Made by a program: the position numbers and the translations under genes
Assembly (NCBI GenBank): GCA_028023455.1
Contig: JAQFVV010012545.1
Coordinates: 2,565,001-2,629,000 of the forward strand
Origin: Epiperipatus broadwayi
Lineage: Eukaryota > Onychophora > Udeonychophora > Euonychophora > Peripatidae
Length of the DNA stretch: 64,000 nt
Direction of reading: 5' to 3'
The notes under the pieces: generated by a model
What the model saw: the letters and a program-made list of their open reading frames with translations, nothing else
What the model was told of the DNA's origin: nothing
Database searches by the model: none
Shown here: positions 34,556 to 46,348 of the stretch, in pieces
Numbering within the stretch: position 1 is the first letter of the stretch
Layout: every line of letters begins with the position of its first letter

Positions 34556-34610
34556 TTTAGAGTTTATATTCTTGGCTAGTCTGGTTGAGTTCTGAATTTG
34601 GGGATAATTT

Positions 34611-35263
34611 TATATATATATCGTGTGTGTGTAAATTTATATGTATGTAAGTTTTATTACCTGTATATAAACATTATGTTGTTATATATTTAAAAAAAAA
34701 GTTAAAAAATTTGTGGAAAATTAAATTTTATTAAAGACTTATAATAATTAACAGAATAATTTATAAATGAAAAAATATTTTTATTAACACATGTTGAATG
34801 GGCCTGCATAGAATTTTTTTTACGAAGAAAAATTTCATATAGTGCAATAATTTAAATTATGCCAAAGTGAATAGAAACGTGAGAGTGGTGTAGTGAAAAT
34901 AACACTACAGAAATATTATTCATTAAGTGGATAATTTCTAATCTAATTAATGACTAATAAAAATTATTATAGCATTATGTGACTTCCAGGTTATTTTAAA
35001 CGTAAATATTTGGAACTGTAATTGCTAACCAAATCCCCAACTCAGGTTTCTGTTTATGGGACTTTATCACTGAGAAGCTACTTTTAATCTTTTTGTACAA
35101 TCTAAGATCTGAGATTAAGTCTTTAGAATTAAAATCATTTTATTTTGTTGCAGCCACTATTTAATATTAGATTATTTAAAATAAAATTTGATAGACGGAT
35201 GACTAAGATTGTCTCCATTGTAACAGTAACTAAGATTAAAATACAATTTTGGATCGAAATCTG
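34611..35263. other. AT-rich stretch, possible third host exon at its right edge
   Basis: Mostly featureless. On the minus strand a good acceptor (long T-run, TCTCAG) at 35265 is followed by open sequence for about 30 codons. This could be the next exon of the gene at 35395-35805, but two acceptor choices give different frames. Confidence 0.35.
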
Positions 35264-35394
35264 ACTGAGAAAAAAAAAAGGAACTTCGTGAGAAAATGAT
35301 TAAATGATGTATGAAAATAATTATATTAAAAAAAGTGTGTAAATTTTAACATATTGGTCATTTATTTTTTAATTAGTTAATTAAGAATACTCAC

Positions 35395-35805
35395 CAAAAT
35401 TGATGTATTACTGGTGCTTAAGCTACGAGGGAGGACTGAATAATCACCTCTATAAACAGCCATTAAATTTTTCTTGTAACTTGATAACATTAACACAGAA
35501 AGTGTTATAATTAAAACTTCACTTAGTGCGAGGGCAGTAACAAAAACAACTGAAAGTTAAAAAAATATTTAAAATAAAATTAACATAAAAATAATAATAA
35601 TAATAATAAAAAAATACTTACTAGTTATTGATCTACATTGCCATGTTAAAAACTCCTTCACTTGTTCTGCTAATTTGAGATCAGGCAAAATTACGGTTAC
35701 TACTGAAAATATAGGACTATCTTCTAGACCATCTAATAGGACATCTAATGAATTACATAACGGGAATAACATACGGCCCGAAAAAATATATAATGATGCA
35801 GCAAA
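35395..35805 (-). CDS. Two exons of an unidentified host membrane protein gene
   Basis: Exon 1 (35622-35805, 184 nt) follows a TTTTTCCCCAATAG acceptor and ends at a GTAAGTA donor. A 72-nt intron with a TTTTTAACTTTCAG acceptor leads to exon 2 (35395-35549, 155 nt), which ends at GTGAGTAT. Joined, 113 codons stay open across the splice (phase 1). Exon 1 reads FAASLYIFSGRMLFPLC and LKLAEQVKEFLTWQCRS. Exon 2 starts with a transmembrane-like stretch, IVFVTALALSEVLIITLSVL, then SSYKKNLMAVYRGDYSVLP. The last motif reminds me of STRA6-type retinol receptors, but this is weak. Upstream exons were not found. Confidence 0.6.
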
Positions 35806-36521
35806 CTATTGGGGAAAAATACAATAAGTGGAAAAGATAAGTAAATGATTTTTTTAGTTACTTATATTCACAGAAATTTACATTTTATAACAGAGACTAA
35901 CCTGAAGTAGTGATTAGCCCCAGCATAACTAGAACATAGTTATATAACTAATAAATAAGTGTCAAATAAGAAAAAAAAAAAGCAAAATTATATTAGTAAA
36001 TATTTTACATTCATGTTTTAACTATGATTTTGTTGAATAAGAATGTAAATGAATAATTGTGCAGTTATATTTACTTGCCAGCCATGTGATATAGATTCAA
36101 ATCCCGATTCAGATAAAATTAATTTTTTTTTCAGATTCCAATTAGAGTTATGATTTCTCTCTCAGCTAATTGACCTATAACAAATCTACCCAAACATATA
36201 ATAGTAGCTAGTAATATGTATTTGGCTCCTCTTATCTAGTGGGAAAATCAAAAATGAAAAAGTAATTAAATCTCATCAGCAGAAACTTGATGAGTCTGAT
36301 GAGTATTTGACTTTTTTATTATTTTTTTGTTTATGAGGAGCTGCTGAAGAGACATTTGTCCTGCAGCAAGATATTCAAAAGCAGTTTTTTTTACTTACAT
36401 AAGGATTAAGTCAATTTTAATTATTTTTTTAACATTAAAGACATAGCATACTGCTGACACTAAAGAGCAATAGAGACACTATATGATTAAATATTTAGCA
36501 AAATTACATAACATTTTGAAT
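35806..36521. other. AT-rich stretch with no firm gene
   Basis: It should hold upstream intron of the host gene. A B-box-like GATTCAAATCC at about 36095 may be a SINE relic. CTCATCAG and CTGATGAG around 36272-36302 form a short inverted repeat. Confidence 0.4.
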
Positions 36522-36912
36522 AATATTTATTAAGGCTGTAAACCTCAAGAGTGTGTGCATGAAAATGTGAAGGTAGGGACCTCTACAGGTCTTAACCACA
36601 AGCTTACACTTTGGAAGAAAAGAGGGGAACCCCTCCTTACTTCAACCTACTTTCTATAAGTATAGGTGAAGCTGAAGTGGTTAGGCCTGAGAGCATGAAG
36701 CTATTCAATACTTCGCTGATAAGTCCACAGTTCCTATTACACATTAGTACTCGCAAAATCTTTTGATTTACAAGTCAATAGTTAGAAATCTATTACGATA
36801 ATACCCCTCCCTTCTTCCAAAGTGTAAGCTTGTGGTTAGGACCTGTAGAGGTCCCTACCTTCACATTTTCATGTGCACACTCTTGAGGTTTACAGCCTTA
36901 GTAAATATTAAT
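36522..36912. repeat. Palindrome F (foldback repeat related to E)
   Basis: Arms of about 100 bp (36522-36622 and about 36805-36912) surround a loop of about 180 bp. Outer ends read AATATTTATTAAGGCTGTAA / TTACAGCCTTAGTAAATATT. The inner block GGGACCTCTACAGGT with AACCACAAGCTTACACTT is shared with palindrome E. Inner arm edges are GGAAGAAAAGAGGGG and CCCCTCCCTTCTTCC. No coding capacity. Confidence 0.8.
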
Positions 36913-39900
36913 TATGTAATCAATGTGCATTTAAATAAATTTATAATTATAACATTTTGAGGTAAATTGGCTGTTTAGAGAAGACCAATATAGATTGTTG
37001 CGTGAAGTATGCAAATGTTCAAAATAAATGGAAGATATTATCAAAACTCTTTTTGCAAAGAACACATGAACACATATAGGATTAAAGTTAAACTTAAATC
37101 TGATGATTGTTTAATACAAAAACATATTAAAAAGAGATTGAATAAAATTTTTAAGAAGCATTGCATCACACAAAGAGTTTGAAATATGAGCAAACTTTAA
37201 ACAATAGAAAAATATGTTATATTGTTTTCTTTAAGCTGTTATAAGAACTACCTGTTGAAAAATAATATTCAGCTGAGCAATTATACGAACATAATCAAGA
37301 ATAAAATCTACAATGAATGTTCTATAACAAATTAATGAGTCATTATAGCATTATATAAAAAGGATTTGTTAAAAAATCAAGATATGTTTTGCTTCTGGAG
37401 ATTTTATAGTATTGTCTTGGTTATTTTTTTTTAAAAAAACCAATGTCTTATTTAAGAAATAAAATAGCTACTTATTCTTATGCATACAAATTAGTTATTT
37501 TATATAAATATACACAATGCTTTTTAATGTTCATCTGAAGGCCTGTGATGATGGAATTTTAGATATAATTATATAATGGGCTATTTCTATCATGTAATAT
37601 TAATTGCTAAATGTTTCTTTTGTAAAAAATTAAATTTTATTTGAACTTTGAAAATACATTCAACTAAGATTAATTACAATTTACAGACGATCCCACCACA
37701 CAAGAAAATATTTAGCCATATAGATTCAATCATGATAAAAACACAAATATGAGAGATACTATCACTATAGATCAGAGCAAAATAATTTTTTTCAGAAACC
37801 AGTTATTCAGAAAAATAAAAGATCTACACAGAATAAAACTCTCAAAGATTGTTTATCTATCAGCTATCATTAAAAAATATTAAATAGACAACAAAATGAA
37901 ATATCAAAAGAGGAAAAACTATTATAAATACTGTTAATATACTACTTACACATAACAGAGACAGCAAATGAAGTAGAGAAAAATTGTAATCAATATAAAA
38001 TCAGAACAATTTTCCAAAGCCGTAGCACTAAATCCATTCAAAACCTAAATTTTAAATGCTGAAAAGCAAAACCTACATTTACAAAAACATGCAAATGTGC
38101 AAGAATGTATAATTAATGACACCAGAGACTCCATTAAAAGGATTAAAAAAACACACGACCATGTTTATATGAAAAAACATATGTCGAATTGGAAAAAAAT
38201 GAAAATATTAAACAGATATGCAAAAGTACAAAGAAGACAATGTTAGAAAGCTGCTCACACAATGATAGCAAATATAAGTCAACCTAATGTAATAATTTAA
38301 ATGTTTGAAAACCACCCATTAACCTTTCCCTATGGCAAAAAGAGAAGAGACCACAAGGTCCTTATATAAGTACATGAAATTTTGTGATTATTATCATTGA
38401 CAGAATAATCTAGTTAGTTAGATAATCATCCTAAATTCAATATTCAAACGTTCCTCATTTCATTCTCATATTTGTATTACTATTAGTTAGGTTGGCAGTA
38501 TATAAAGAAGAGAGGAGAATAATATCAATGAAAACAGTATGTTTTGTACTAAACTGTGTGCTATTACTAAAAGTTTAATATATTTGAAAAGTTTAAGTAA
38601 AGTTAGAATTTAAAAAAAAAAGTTTAATAATTAATATTAGATGATAGAAATAGTCTAACATATAATTACAAATAATATTTTTATAGTTAAGTTTTATATA
38701 TTTTACTACAACTAATATTAGTACTAAAAGGCTTATTAAAGTTTACAATATAATTTTGAATGCTGAACTGCAAGAATAGATTGTGCTAAGCAGGGCAAGT
38801 CAGTAGTGATAAATCTATTGCCTAATAACTACAGGTAAAAATTTTATGAATAAATAAATATTCCTGCTTAAAAGTTTATTTACAAATTTTTTTTTTACAG
38901 TAAAGTTACTTCTCTTTTTCCATTTTTAAAGTAATTTTAAATATTTTGGCTGAATCTGTAGCTTTTATCATTTAAAACCATTTGAAGTATAAAAGTAATA
39001 TCTTTGAAGTTGATATTTAACATCTTACAAGGCAATGCAATATCTTATATTTTATAAAAATTTCTGAAGAAAGCTGCATTTTCAACCAAAACAGAAAAAA
39101 ATAATTTTTTTTTGAAAAGGTGCGAAAAAAAAAAAAGAAATGGTAAAAAGATAGTGAAGGCATTAAATCATATATAAAAAAGTTTCTGTTATAATTTAAA
39201 AAATAATAGATATAAAATAAAAGAATTAGATTCTCATTATGATAGTGAATGGAGTTTTACATATGGACTAATAGCAAAACCATAATCTATAAATGATAAA
39301 AAAAAATACAGTAATTAAAGCAACAATTCAATTAATAAAGCAGAATTACTAATGAAGAATAGTGGATAAAGAAAAGAGTAAAACAGGATATCTTTAATGA
39401 CTATGATGTAACAGTGCTTAAACACTACTTCATATTACTTACTAAGATATAACAAATTAAAGTGAAATATGATTGTAAATTAATGATGATGAAGAAATAT
39501 AAATCCTTGCTTTTTTTTATAATTCTTCCATATGATATTTAAAGAGTGGTAATATGATGATCATCATTATTCTAATTATTAATGGAGAACCAAAATAAAC
39601 ATTTCAGAATTTTTATGATTAAGAAAATTTTTAATAACTTTTTAATACTTGTCATAAATGATAATTCATGTGATATATTATATACTTTTATCTATACTTT
39701 ATTCTGTTACATAAAATCTTAGTCAATGTGTGTTAATTAAAAATAAATTTTCCTGTTATACATTAGTCCATTACTCTCTGCACTATGCAAAATGATGTCC
39801 ATTGTGGAATCCAAATATATAAATTGTTTAAAATTTTACCATTATGGCTATAAATACATCCTAGCAGAATTCCGATAAAGTACAAATCTGAAATGCCATT

Positions 39901-40050
39901 TACTCAAAAGTTAATAATCCAGGTCTAAATTAAAAAAAAAGTGGATTCAAAATAGACCATATAGGTGACAATTATGCAAAAAATATAATATATATATATA
40001 ATATTTAAATACACGTGAATTGTCTGTACTAAACTTAATGTAATTATACA
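36913..40050. other. 3.1 kb of AT-rich sequence with no recognisable gene
   Basis: No open frame of note, no RNA gene and no repeat boundary was recognised. Poly(A)/poly(T) runs are frequent. Confidence 0.5.
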
Positions 40051-40302
40051 GGACTTGAACTCAAACTTTCAAACTCTCCACAGCTATCCAATCCATCTTA
40101 TCCAACTGATACACATGATAATATACATATGAAAAAGATAAATGATCTCCAATATATGTAGTTGGATGATGAGTGCTAGTTCAGCACAAAATATGTATAT
40201 TGGAGATCATTTATCTTTTTCATATGTATGTGGTCATGCATATCAGTTGTAAAAGATGAATTGGATAGCTGTGGAGAGTTTGAAAGTCAGAGTTCAATTT
40301 CC
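40051..40302. repeat. Palindrome H with a decayed hammerhead at its centre
   Basis: Arms at about 40051-40160 and 40191-40302. The right half is homologous to the hammerhead family (GTATATTGGAGATCATTTATC matches GTATATTGGTGATTATTTATC in parts). The loop reads GGATGATGAGTGCTAGTTCA then GCACAAAA: stem II GTGCT/AGCAC is intact, but the core C is A and GAAA is AAAA. The left arm begins within the stem III sequence. Confidence 0.75.
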
Positions 40303-40324
40303 TTAAATGTATATATATATATAT

Positions 40325-42547
40325 TGTAACGATCCGGAGAATATCGACTTAACGTAATCTGCACTACAGGGCGCCATCTAGGCATTTGAACCTAGAAAAA
40401 TTTATAAAGTAGGCAGATACGTCAGTCAAAAAAAAAAAAATTTTTTTTTTTTTAAATTTGATTCCGGTCGTTAGCCCATGTCACTAGCTCAGTGGAATAG
40501 CAGAGATTTAATAAGATAATCTAAGAGTATATATATAAAAAAAGAATAAAATAAGCCACTGCCAGTAATTAACATACAAACATTTATTTATGCACATATA
40601 TATAAGATTTAAAACTATTTTAGTATTAGTTTTACATTTTAACATTTAACATTATTTTTAACTTTACCTTAGATTTTAATTTACATTTTAATTTCTATTA
40701 TATTATAAGTTTACATTTTAATTAAGTTCGCACAGATGGGATTATAAAAGCTTGTTTTAATATGTTGCTATAGATCGGTTACATAGATTACACGGTTAAA
40801 AACATTTCAAAGTAAACATAAACGATCAAAATATAAAATCATTGATTACTGACAATTGCGGAGGGAAATTTATATGTAACCCATTAGTATTCACCATAAG
40901 ATACTTGCATTGTCACCAATAACTTAAAAGACATCCGAATAAATACATTTTAGATACTCACCGTAAGGTATCATTATTTATCGAATGTCTATATATTTTG
41001 ATCAAATATGAAAACCCACAACATACTTAACCGATAACCAATCCATGCAAGCGTCTATAAACAACTTAAATTTAATGCATTTTTATTTAGGGTCAAGTAT
41101 GAATAGACCACATAGATTTGCATTTGAAAATAAAATATTCTATCCCTATTTAACCTTAGGCTAAAATTCGCAGTCAAACTGGCATCAATCCATCTGATAC
41201 ATCGATGTATTCAATGTAATACGGGATACGGCAGCACCAAAAAGATTAAGAGAAGATATTGACTCTCATTAGATAGGAATATTACTTCTATCTAACGAGA
41301 AGAACAATAAAAAAAAAACTCCATAGAAAGGAACTGCACTCTGCGTCTTATAATTCCTTCCATAGGCAAAATGGGAGAGTGCGGTGTATGAAGCGATTCT
41401 GCCAGTAGCGAATCTCCGACTACATCTACTAACTACATCAATATATCCAATCCATTGACCCAATCTAACAATGACACAAATAACCTAAGATTACCCTCCC
41501 CTAATATAACTTTACAAATCTATACAGCCATTCACGCCCGACTTAAGTTTAACATTTATATAATTAATTTAACGAAAAACAAAAAAATCATGATAAAAAC
41601 TTAAAGAATAAAAAATAAATAAATGGAAATGATTTTACATAAATAAGAAAAAAAATACATCAAATAACACTATTAATAAAGAATTTAGTTTGGTCAGATA
41701 GGATCATATTGCAATCATTTAAATATAGAAAATTTTAATTTAATGTTCATTATTTATAAAGTTCTTACGGTTTTAAAACAGTTCATCTTTATCCGTTGCA
41801 TGCCATGAATGTGAATTCCCACGCCGTCCTAAGATTGGTATCCATTTAGCCGTTGTTTTATTTATTCATTCGGAGTTTTTTGCTTTAACTGGTCCTCAAT
41901 GTAGAAAAACGATAGTTCATTTCACTTTCTTTACTAGCAAAACTGAAGGGATTGAACGTGCGTCCTTCAATCTCTTCTCCCGCACCTCCGCACTAACATC
42001 TATCTGTCACATCGTAATAATCATAATAACTCACTAATTAATAATTTCCAAATTTTCCTTTTATACGTATTCGAAGGATTGACTTGGCATTATGTCATCG
42101 ATGTGATGATCCTTTCTCTGAGATCTGATTTCCTGATGGATTTCTTTCATTGGCTATTTGTTTCTATTGTTTTCCTATCTGACCACTGTTTTTACATTTA
42201 AATGCCCAAGGCTGGTTTACATTTGACTAATTAAATTTATCATTTCCATTTCTGATTAATTAACCTGTTTTCCAAATCAAAGATATATTTAAAGATAAAT
42301 TTAAAGATATAATTTTATCTCCAAATCTTTTTAAGTTTTTGTTTTTAAAATACCTTTTCTATTTTTAATACAGTTTTATTTTAATAATTTTTTTTTTTTG
42401 TGCGATTTAATATATAAGAGTTTAAGATGATATTTAATTTCAATTTTTAATTCTTAAAGAAAATTTTTAAATGCGAACTTTTTAATTTACTTTCATGTTT
42501 AATAAATAAATAAAAAAACAATGTAACGAACGTCTGTGCTCGTTACA
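40325..42547 (-). repeat. LTR of element 3, left copy
   Basis: Colinear with 47498-49725 with few differences. It carries homopolymer A/T tracts near 40430-40460. No protein was recognised; the open frame at 41269-41463 has no known product. Confidence 0.85.
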
Positions 42548-42840
42548 CATCAGTAAAGTTGCTTAAAAAAAAATAATCGAAAAAAAAAAATTTTTACTTA
42601 GGGTTAGTAATTATGGTACACGACTAACAAAATTTACGAACATTCGGTTAGTATAAACACTATATATAAAAAACATGTTTACTATCACTTTCCTAAGGAC
42701 CATTTACGTCTACGCCTCCTCCCCACAAGAGTTCTATTATTATTTTTTTTTTATACATTTTATTTTTACACATGGCATGACAAGCAAATTTTATAAATTA
42801 TTTATTTAAATAAGGTTGCATTGAGATAAATATGTTTTAA
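42548..42840 (-). other. Left internal remnant of LTR element 3
   Basis: AT-rich, with no gene recognised and no clear polypurine tract beside the LTR. It ends in TTAA (42837-42840), the proposed piggyBac target. Confidence 0.45.
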
Positions 42841-43104
42841 CCCTTTGAGATCGAAAAACGCTCATTTACGGTTAAAAAAAAGTTTGCACTTTCTACCGCA
42901 ATAGCGTGCCAATCGTATACGTCACGCTTACGGGTCTTTTTTTTTCTCTTCACCATTTTATTTTCTTTGAGCACGTGTAAGAATTTTTTCTGTGCGATGG
43001 AAATTAGATTTTTTATAGCAATTTTTGTAAAGTACATTATTAAAATTTTATAATTTTTTTTTCTTTGTAGATTTTATCAACGTATAAATTTTTTTACGGG
43101 AATA

Positions 43105-44889
43105 ATGTCTTCTTTCGCCGCTGAACGTGATTGTGATTATGATTCTGATTATGACGAAGATTTTCCCGTTGAAGATGTGTTTGATTCGGAGGCTTCGTCG
43201 TCATCTTCTTCTTCTGTGGATTACAGTGACTCATCAGATGATTATTCAAATGATCGAGCGGCTGTGGTTTCAAAGAAAAGGAAGAGAGGTGCAGTGAAGT
43301 CATCTAGAAGGGTGGCAACTAGCCCAATGCCCGGACCTTCATCTCGGCCTGATCCAGTTACGTTTCAGGATCGTGAACCATGCGTGCCAATAGGAACTTT
43401 CACTAAGTCTCCAGGGCTAAATTTCCCCATTACCCGTGAGTATACAATTCCTAATCTATTTCATTTATTTTTTGACAAGAAAATGTATGACCACACTTGC
43501 ACTGAAAGCAATAGATATGCTTCAGAGTGGAAGGCATTACCGAATTGGGTTGATCTGTCACCCGCTGAGTTGAATGCATTTTTTGGTATAGTTATTCATG
43601 TTTGTACTATATCATGCATACCTAAACTAAAATTTATTTGGTCTACAAATGAATATTTGCATCAAGCAGTACTTGCCAGAGTTATGACCCGAGATCGATT
43701 TTTTGGTATTCTAAATAATTTACATTTCAATAATAATAAAACCATGCCCCCAATTACTAGTAAAGAGCATGATAGGATTTATAAAATAAGGCCAATTATA
43801 GATCGCTGTAATGTTAACTTCAAGGCTGCATACCAGATGCACCAAGAAGTAGCAGTTGACGAAGCAATTACCAAATTCAAGGGTCGTAATGCGATGAAAC
43901 AGTATGATTCCTCCAAACCGGTAAAGCGAGGTTTCAAATGGTGGGTCTGTGCAGACAGCCATAATGGATATGTGTACCATATGGAGTTGTATACAGGCAA
44001 AGATGCAACTGCAGATGCGAGCCTAAATCTGGGAACCCGAGCAGTGCTGTCAGTGGTTTTGCCACATTTAGCTAAACAGAATCATGTTGTTTTTTGTGAC
44101 AGATTCTTTACTAGTGTTCAATTAGCAGAAAAGCTGTCTCCTAGTAAAGTTACTGTATGTGGCACACTGAACACTAATAGGAAGAGGATTCCAGATAGCA
44201 TCCGTGAAAAAGCAAAAAATGCTAAAGATATGGAGAGAGGAGACTTCACTTCTGTATCTGACAGTGGTCTTGAGTTTGTAGTGTGGATGGATAAGAAGGC
44301 AATTCTTATGCTCAACAATGCTTATCCACCAGCTACAAGTGGTACTGCTACTAGAAAACACAAGGATGGTACACGTCATATATATCCATGTCCCAATGCT
44401 GTCAGAAAATACAACTGCTTCATGGGTGGGGTTGATTTAGCTAACCAGAGGCGAACTGTATATGGCTGGGATAGGAAGTCTAAGCGTTGGCCTATGCGCT
44501 TATTCTGGCATTGTTTTGATACAGCTATCACTAATTCCTACATTATATACAAACTATACATGGCCCAAAAGCAAATGCGGCCTTTATCACACTTGGATTA
44601 TAGAATAGCTTTATCATCCAGCCTTATGGGTGACTTCACAACCAGAAAGCTGAAGCCTACAATCATCCATCTTCCATCTCCTTCGTCTGAGTGCCATAAA
44701 ATTGCTGATCTGCACAGTCATAACCAGCCTAACAGAAGAAGATGCATTGTGTGTCTGAAAAACAAACTCAGACATGAATCTTACTTTGGCTGCGTGGAAT
44801 GTGGCTGCATCCCCCTGTGTAAGAGTAAAGATAAAGGCTGCTTTGCTGCTTACCATGTCAGAAGCAGCATAAGTTCAGTGCCTACATAA
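43105..44889 (+). CDS. piggyBac transposase (PGBD4-like), apparently intact
   Basis: 594 residues in one exon, the usual size for the family. Residues 1-55 are acidic and Ser-rich; KKRKRGAVKSSRR (57-69) is a likely nuclear signal. The DDE core is complete: D252 in VDEAIT, D332 in CDRFFTS and D444 in MGGVDLANQ. A Cys-rich C-terminal domain (547-584: CIVC, CVECGC, C, C, H) matches the piggyBac end-binding finger. It cuts at TTAA ends and excises precisely. No stop or frameshift is present, unlike all other long genes here. The start at 43105 is the first ATG of the frame and fits the acidic N-terminus typical of the family. Confidence 0.93.
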   Translation: MSSFAAERDCDYDSDYDEDFPVEDVFDSEASSSSSSSVDYSDSSDDYSNDRAAVVSKKRKRGAVKSSRRVATSPMPGPSSRPDPVTFQDREPCVPIGTFTKSPGLNFPITREYTIPNLFHLFFDKKMYDHTCTESNRYASEWKALPNWVDLSPAELNAFFGIVIHVCTISCIPKLKFIWSTNEYLHQAVLARVMTRDRFFGILNNLHFNNNKTMPPITSKEHDRIYKIRPIIDRCNVNFKAAYQMHQEVAVDEAITKFKGRNAMKQYDSSKPVKRGFKWWVCADSHNGYVYHMELYTGKDATADASLNLGTRAVLSVVLPHLAKQNHVVFCDRFFTSVQLAEKLSPSKVTVCGTLNTNRKRIPDSIREKAKNAKDMERGDFTSVSDSGLEFVVWMDKKAILMLNNAYPPATSGTATRKHKDGTRHIYPCPNAVRKYNCFMGGVDLANQRRTVYGWDRKSKRWPMRLFWHCFDTAITNSYIIYKLYMAQKQMRPLSHLDYRIALSSSLMGDFTTRKLKPTIIHLPSPSSECHKIADLHSHNQPNRRRCIVCLKNKLRHESYFGCVECGCIPLCKSKDKGCFAAYHVRSSISSVPT

Positions 44890-45244
44890 ATCTTCTATCC
44901 TACACAGCTGCAACACCTATGGCACACATACAGGATCATAATCATAATCACATCATTTCTGGTTTTCTCATAGGTAAGATATAACATGATTTTATTTATA
45001 TTGCTGTTTATTATTTTGATGATTATAGTAACTATATATTTTGTTGTAATTTTGTAGTCACATGATTCAGCTCTTCCAATTCAAGCCACCCTGCTTTATG
45101 TGTTGACAAAGAACCATATCTCCACTTGGTTCTCCATTAGGTAAAATATATTGTGATTTTATTTATATTATTGTACATTTATTGTATGATTATAGTAAGA
45201 TTATATATTCATTTGTTGCAGATTTGTAGTCACACTGCACTTTT
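44890..45244 (+). other. 3' region of the piggyBac gene with a degenerate duplication
   Basis: A block with TTCTC, ATAGGTAAGATATAACATG, a T-rich stretch and TTTGTAGTCACA at about 44965-45062 is repeated in diverged form at about 45128-45235. No gene. Confidence 0.5.
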
Positions 45245-45803
45245 ATGTATGTATCATCACTAGTTGCTCCACATCATCATCATCATCAGTTATTTTGAAA
45301 TTGATTTTGCTCATGCATTTATATTTTCAACAATTTGCAAACTGTCTTCAAACTATCCACTCTGTTCTGTGAAACTAACAAGGTGAAAAAAATAAATACC
45401 TCACAATGCTGAATCAACAGTCATCATCATCTATGTATGTATCATCACCAGTTGCTCCACATCATCCTCATCAGTTATTTTGAAATTGATTTTGCTCATG
45501 CATTTATATTTTCAACAATTTGCAAACTGTCTTCAAACTATCCACTTTGTTCTGTGAAACTAACAAGGTGAAAAAAATAAATACCTCACAATGCTGAATC
45601 AACAGTCATCATCATCTATGTATGTATCATCACCAGTTGCTCCACATCATCATCATCAGTTATTTTGAAATTGATTTTGCTCATGCATTTATATTTTCAA
45701 CAATTTGCAAACTGTCTTCAAACTATCCACTCTGTTCTGTGAAACTAACAAGGTGAAAAAAATAAATACCTCACAATGCTGAATCAACAGTCATCATCAT
45801 CTC
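45245..45803 (+). repeat. Minisatellite 1: three copies of about 186 bp
   Basis: Copies start ATGTATGTATCATCAC at 45245, 45433 and 45618 (periods 188 and 185, differing in the number of CAT units). They are nearly identical, so the amplification is recent. Confidence 0.9.
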
Positions 45804-45860
45804 CCACTCATATATAATAATTGCTTGTAATTCCTTTTGATTATTTATTTTATTTTATTT

Positions 45861-46348
45861 ACTATGTTTTTATTCATTTTATTTTAGAAACAGATTTTTA
45901 AATTATTTATTTGCATATTTGGCAATTATGATTTGCCATGAAATAATGCATAATTTATCTCGCCCCACCCCTGATTTTTCAACAATATAGTCATTATTTT
46001 TTACCCCCATAACTTAGAATTTACTATGTTGTTATTCATTTTATTTTAGAAACAAATTTTTAAATTATTTATTTGCATATTTGGCAATTATGATTTGCCA
46101 TGAAATAATGCATAATTTATCTCGCCCCACCCCTGATTTTTCAACAATATAGTCATTATTTTTTACCCCCATAACTTAGAATTTACTATGTTGTTATTCA
46201 TTTTATTTTAGAAACAAATTTTTAAATTATTTATTTGCATATTTGGCAATTATGATTTGCCATGAAATAATGCATAATTTATCTCGCCCCACCCCTGATT
46301 TTTCAATAATATAGTCATTATTTTTTACCCCCATAACTTAGAATTTAC
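45861..46348 (+). repeat. Minisatellite 2: three copies of 162 bp
   Basis: Copies start ACTATGTT at 45861, 46023 and 46185 with an exact 162-bp period; a fourth starts at 46347 and stops. The unit holds CTCGCCCCACCCCTGATTTT. Confidence 0.9.

Larger units (their letters stand above)
28745..34610. mobile_element. PLE inverted pair C, with two later insertions
   Basis: The left arm (about 28745-31718) is a minus-strand PLE and the right arm (31719-about 34610) a plus-strand one. Their 5' edges meet at 31718/31719 with no spacer. Both keep parts of the reverse transcriptase and the GIY-YIG endonuclease. The left arm is interrupted by hammerhead repeats (29441-about 30640) and the right by a TA-flanked DNA transposon (31816-32852). 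Without the insertions each arm is about 1.8 kb. Both are riddled with frameshifts. Confidence 0.8.

Noticed and set aside
36270-36310. CTGATGAG with nearby CTCATCAG
   Set aside because: No GAAA and no stem arrangement; just a short inverted repeat.
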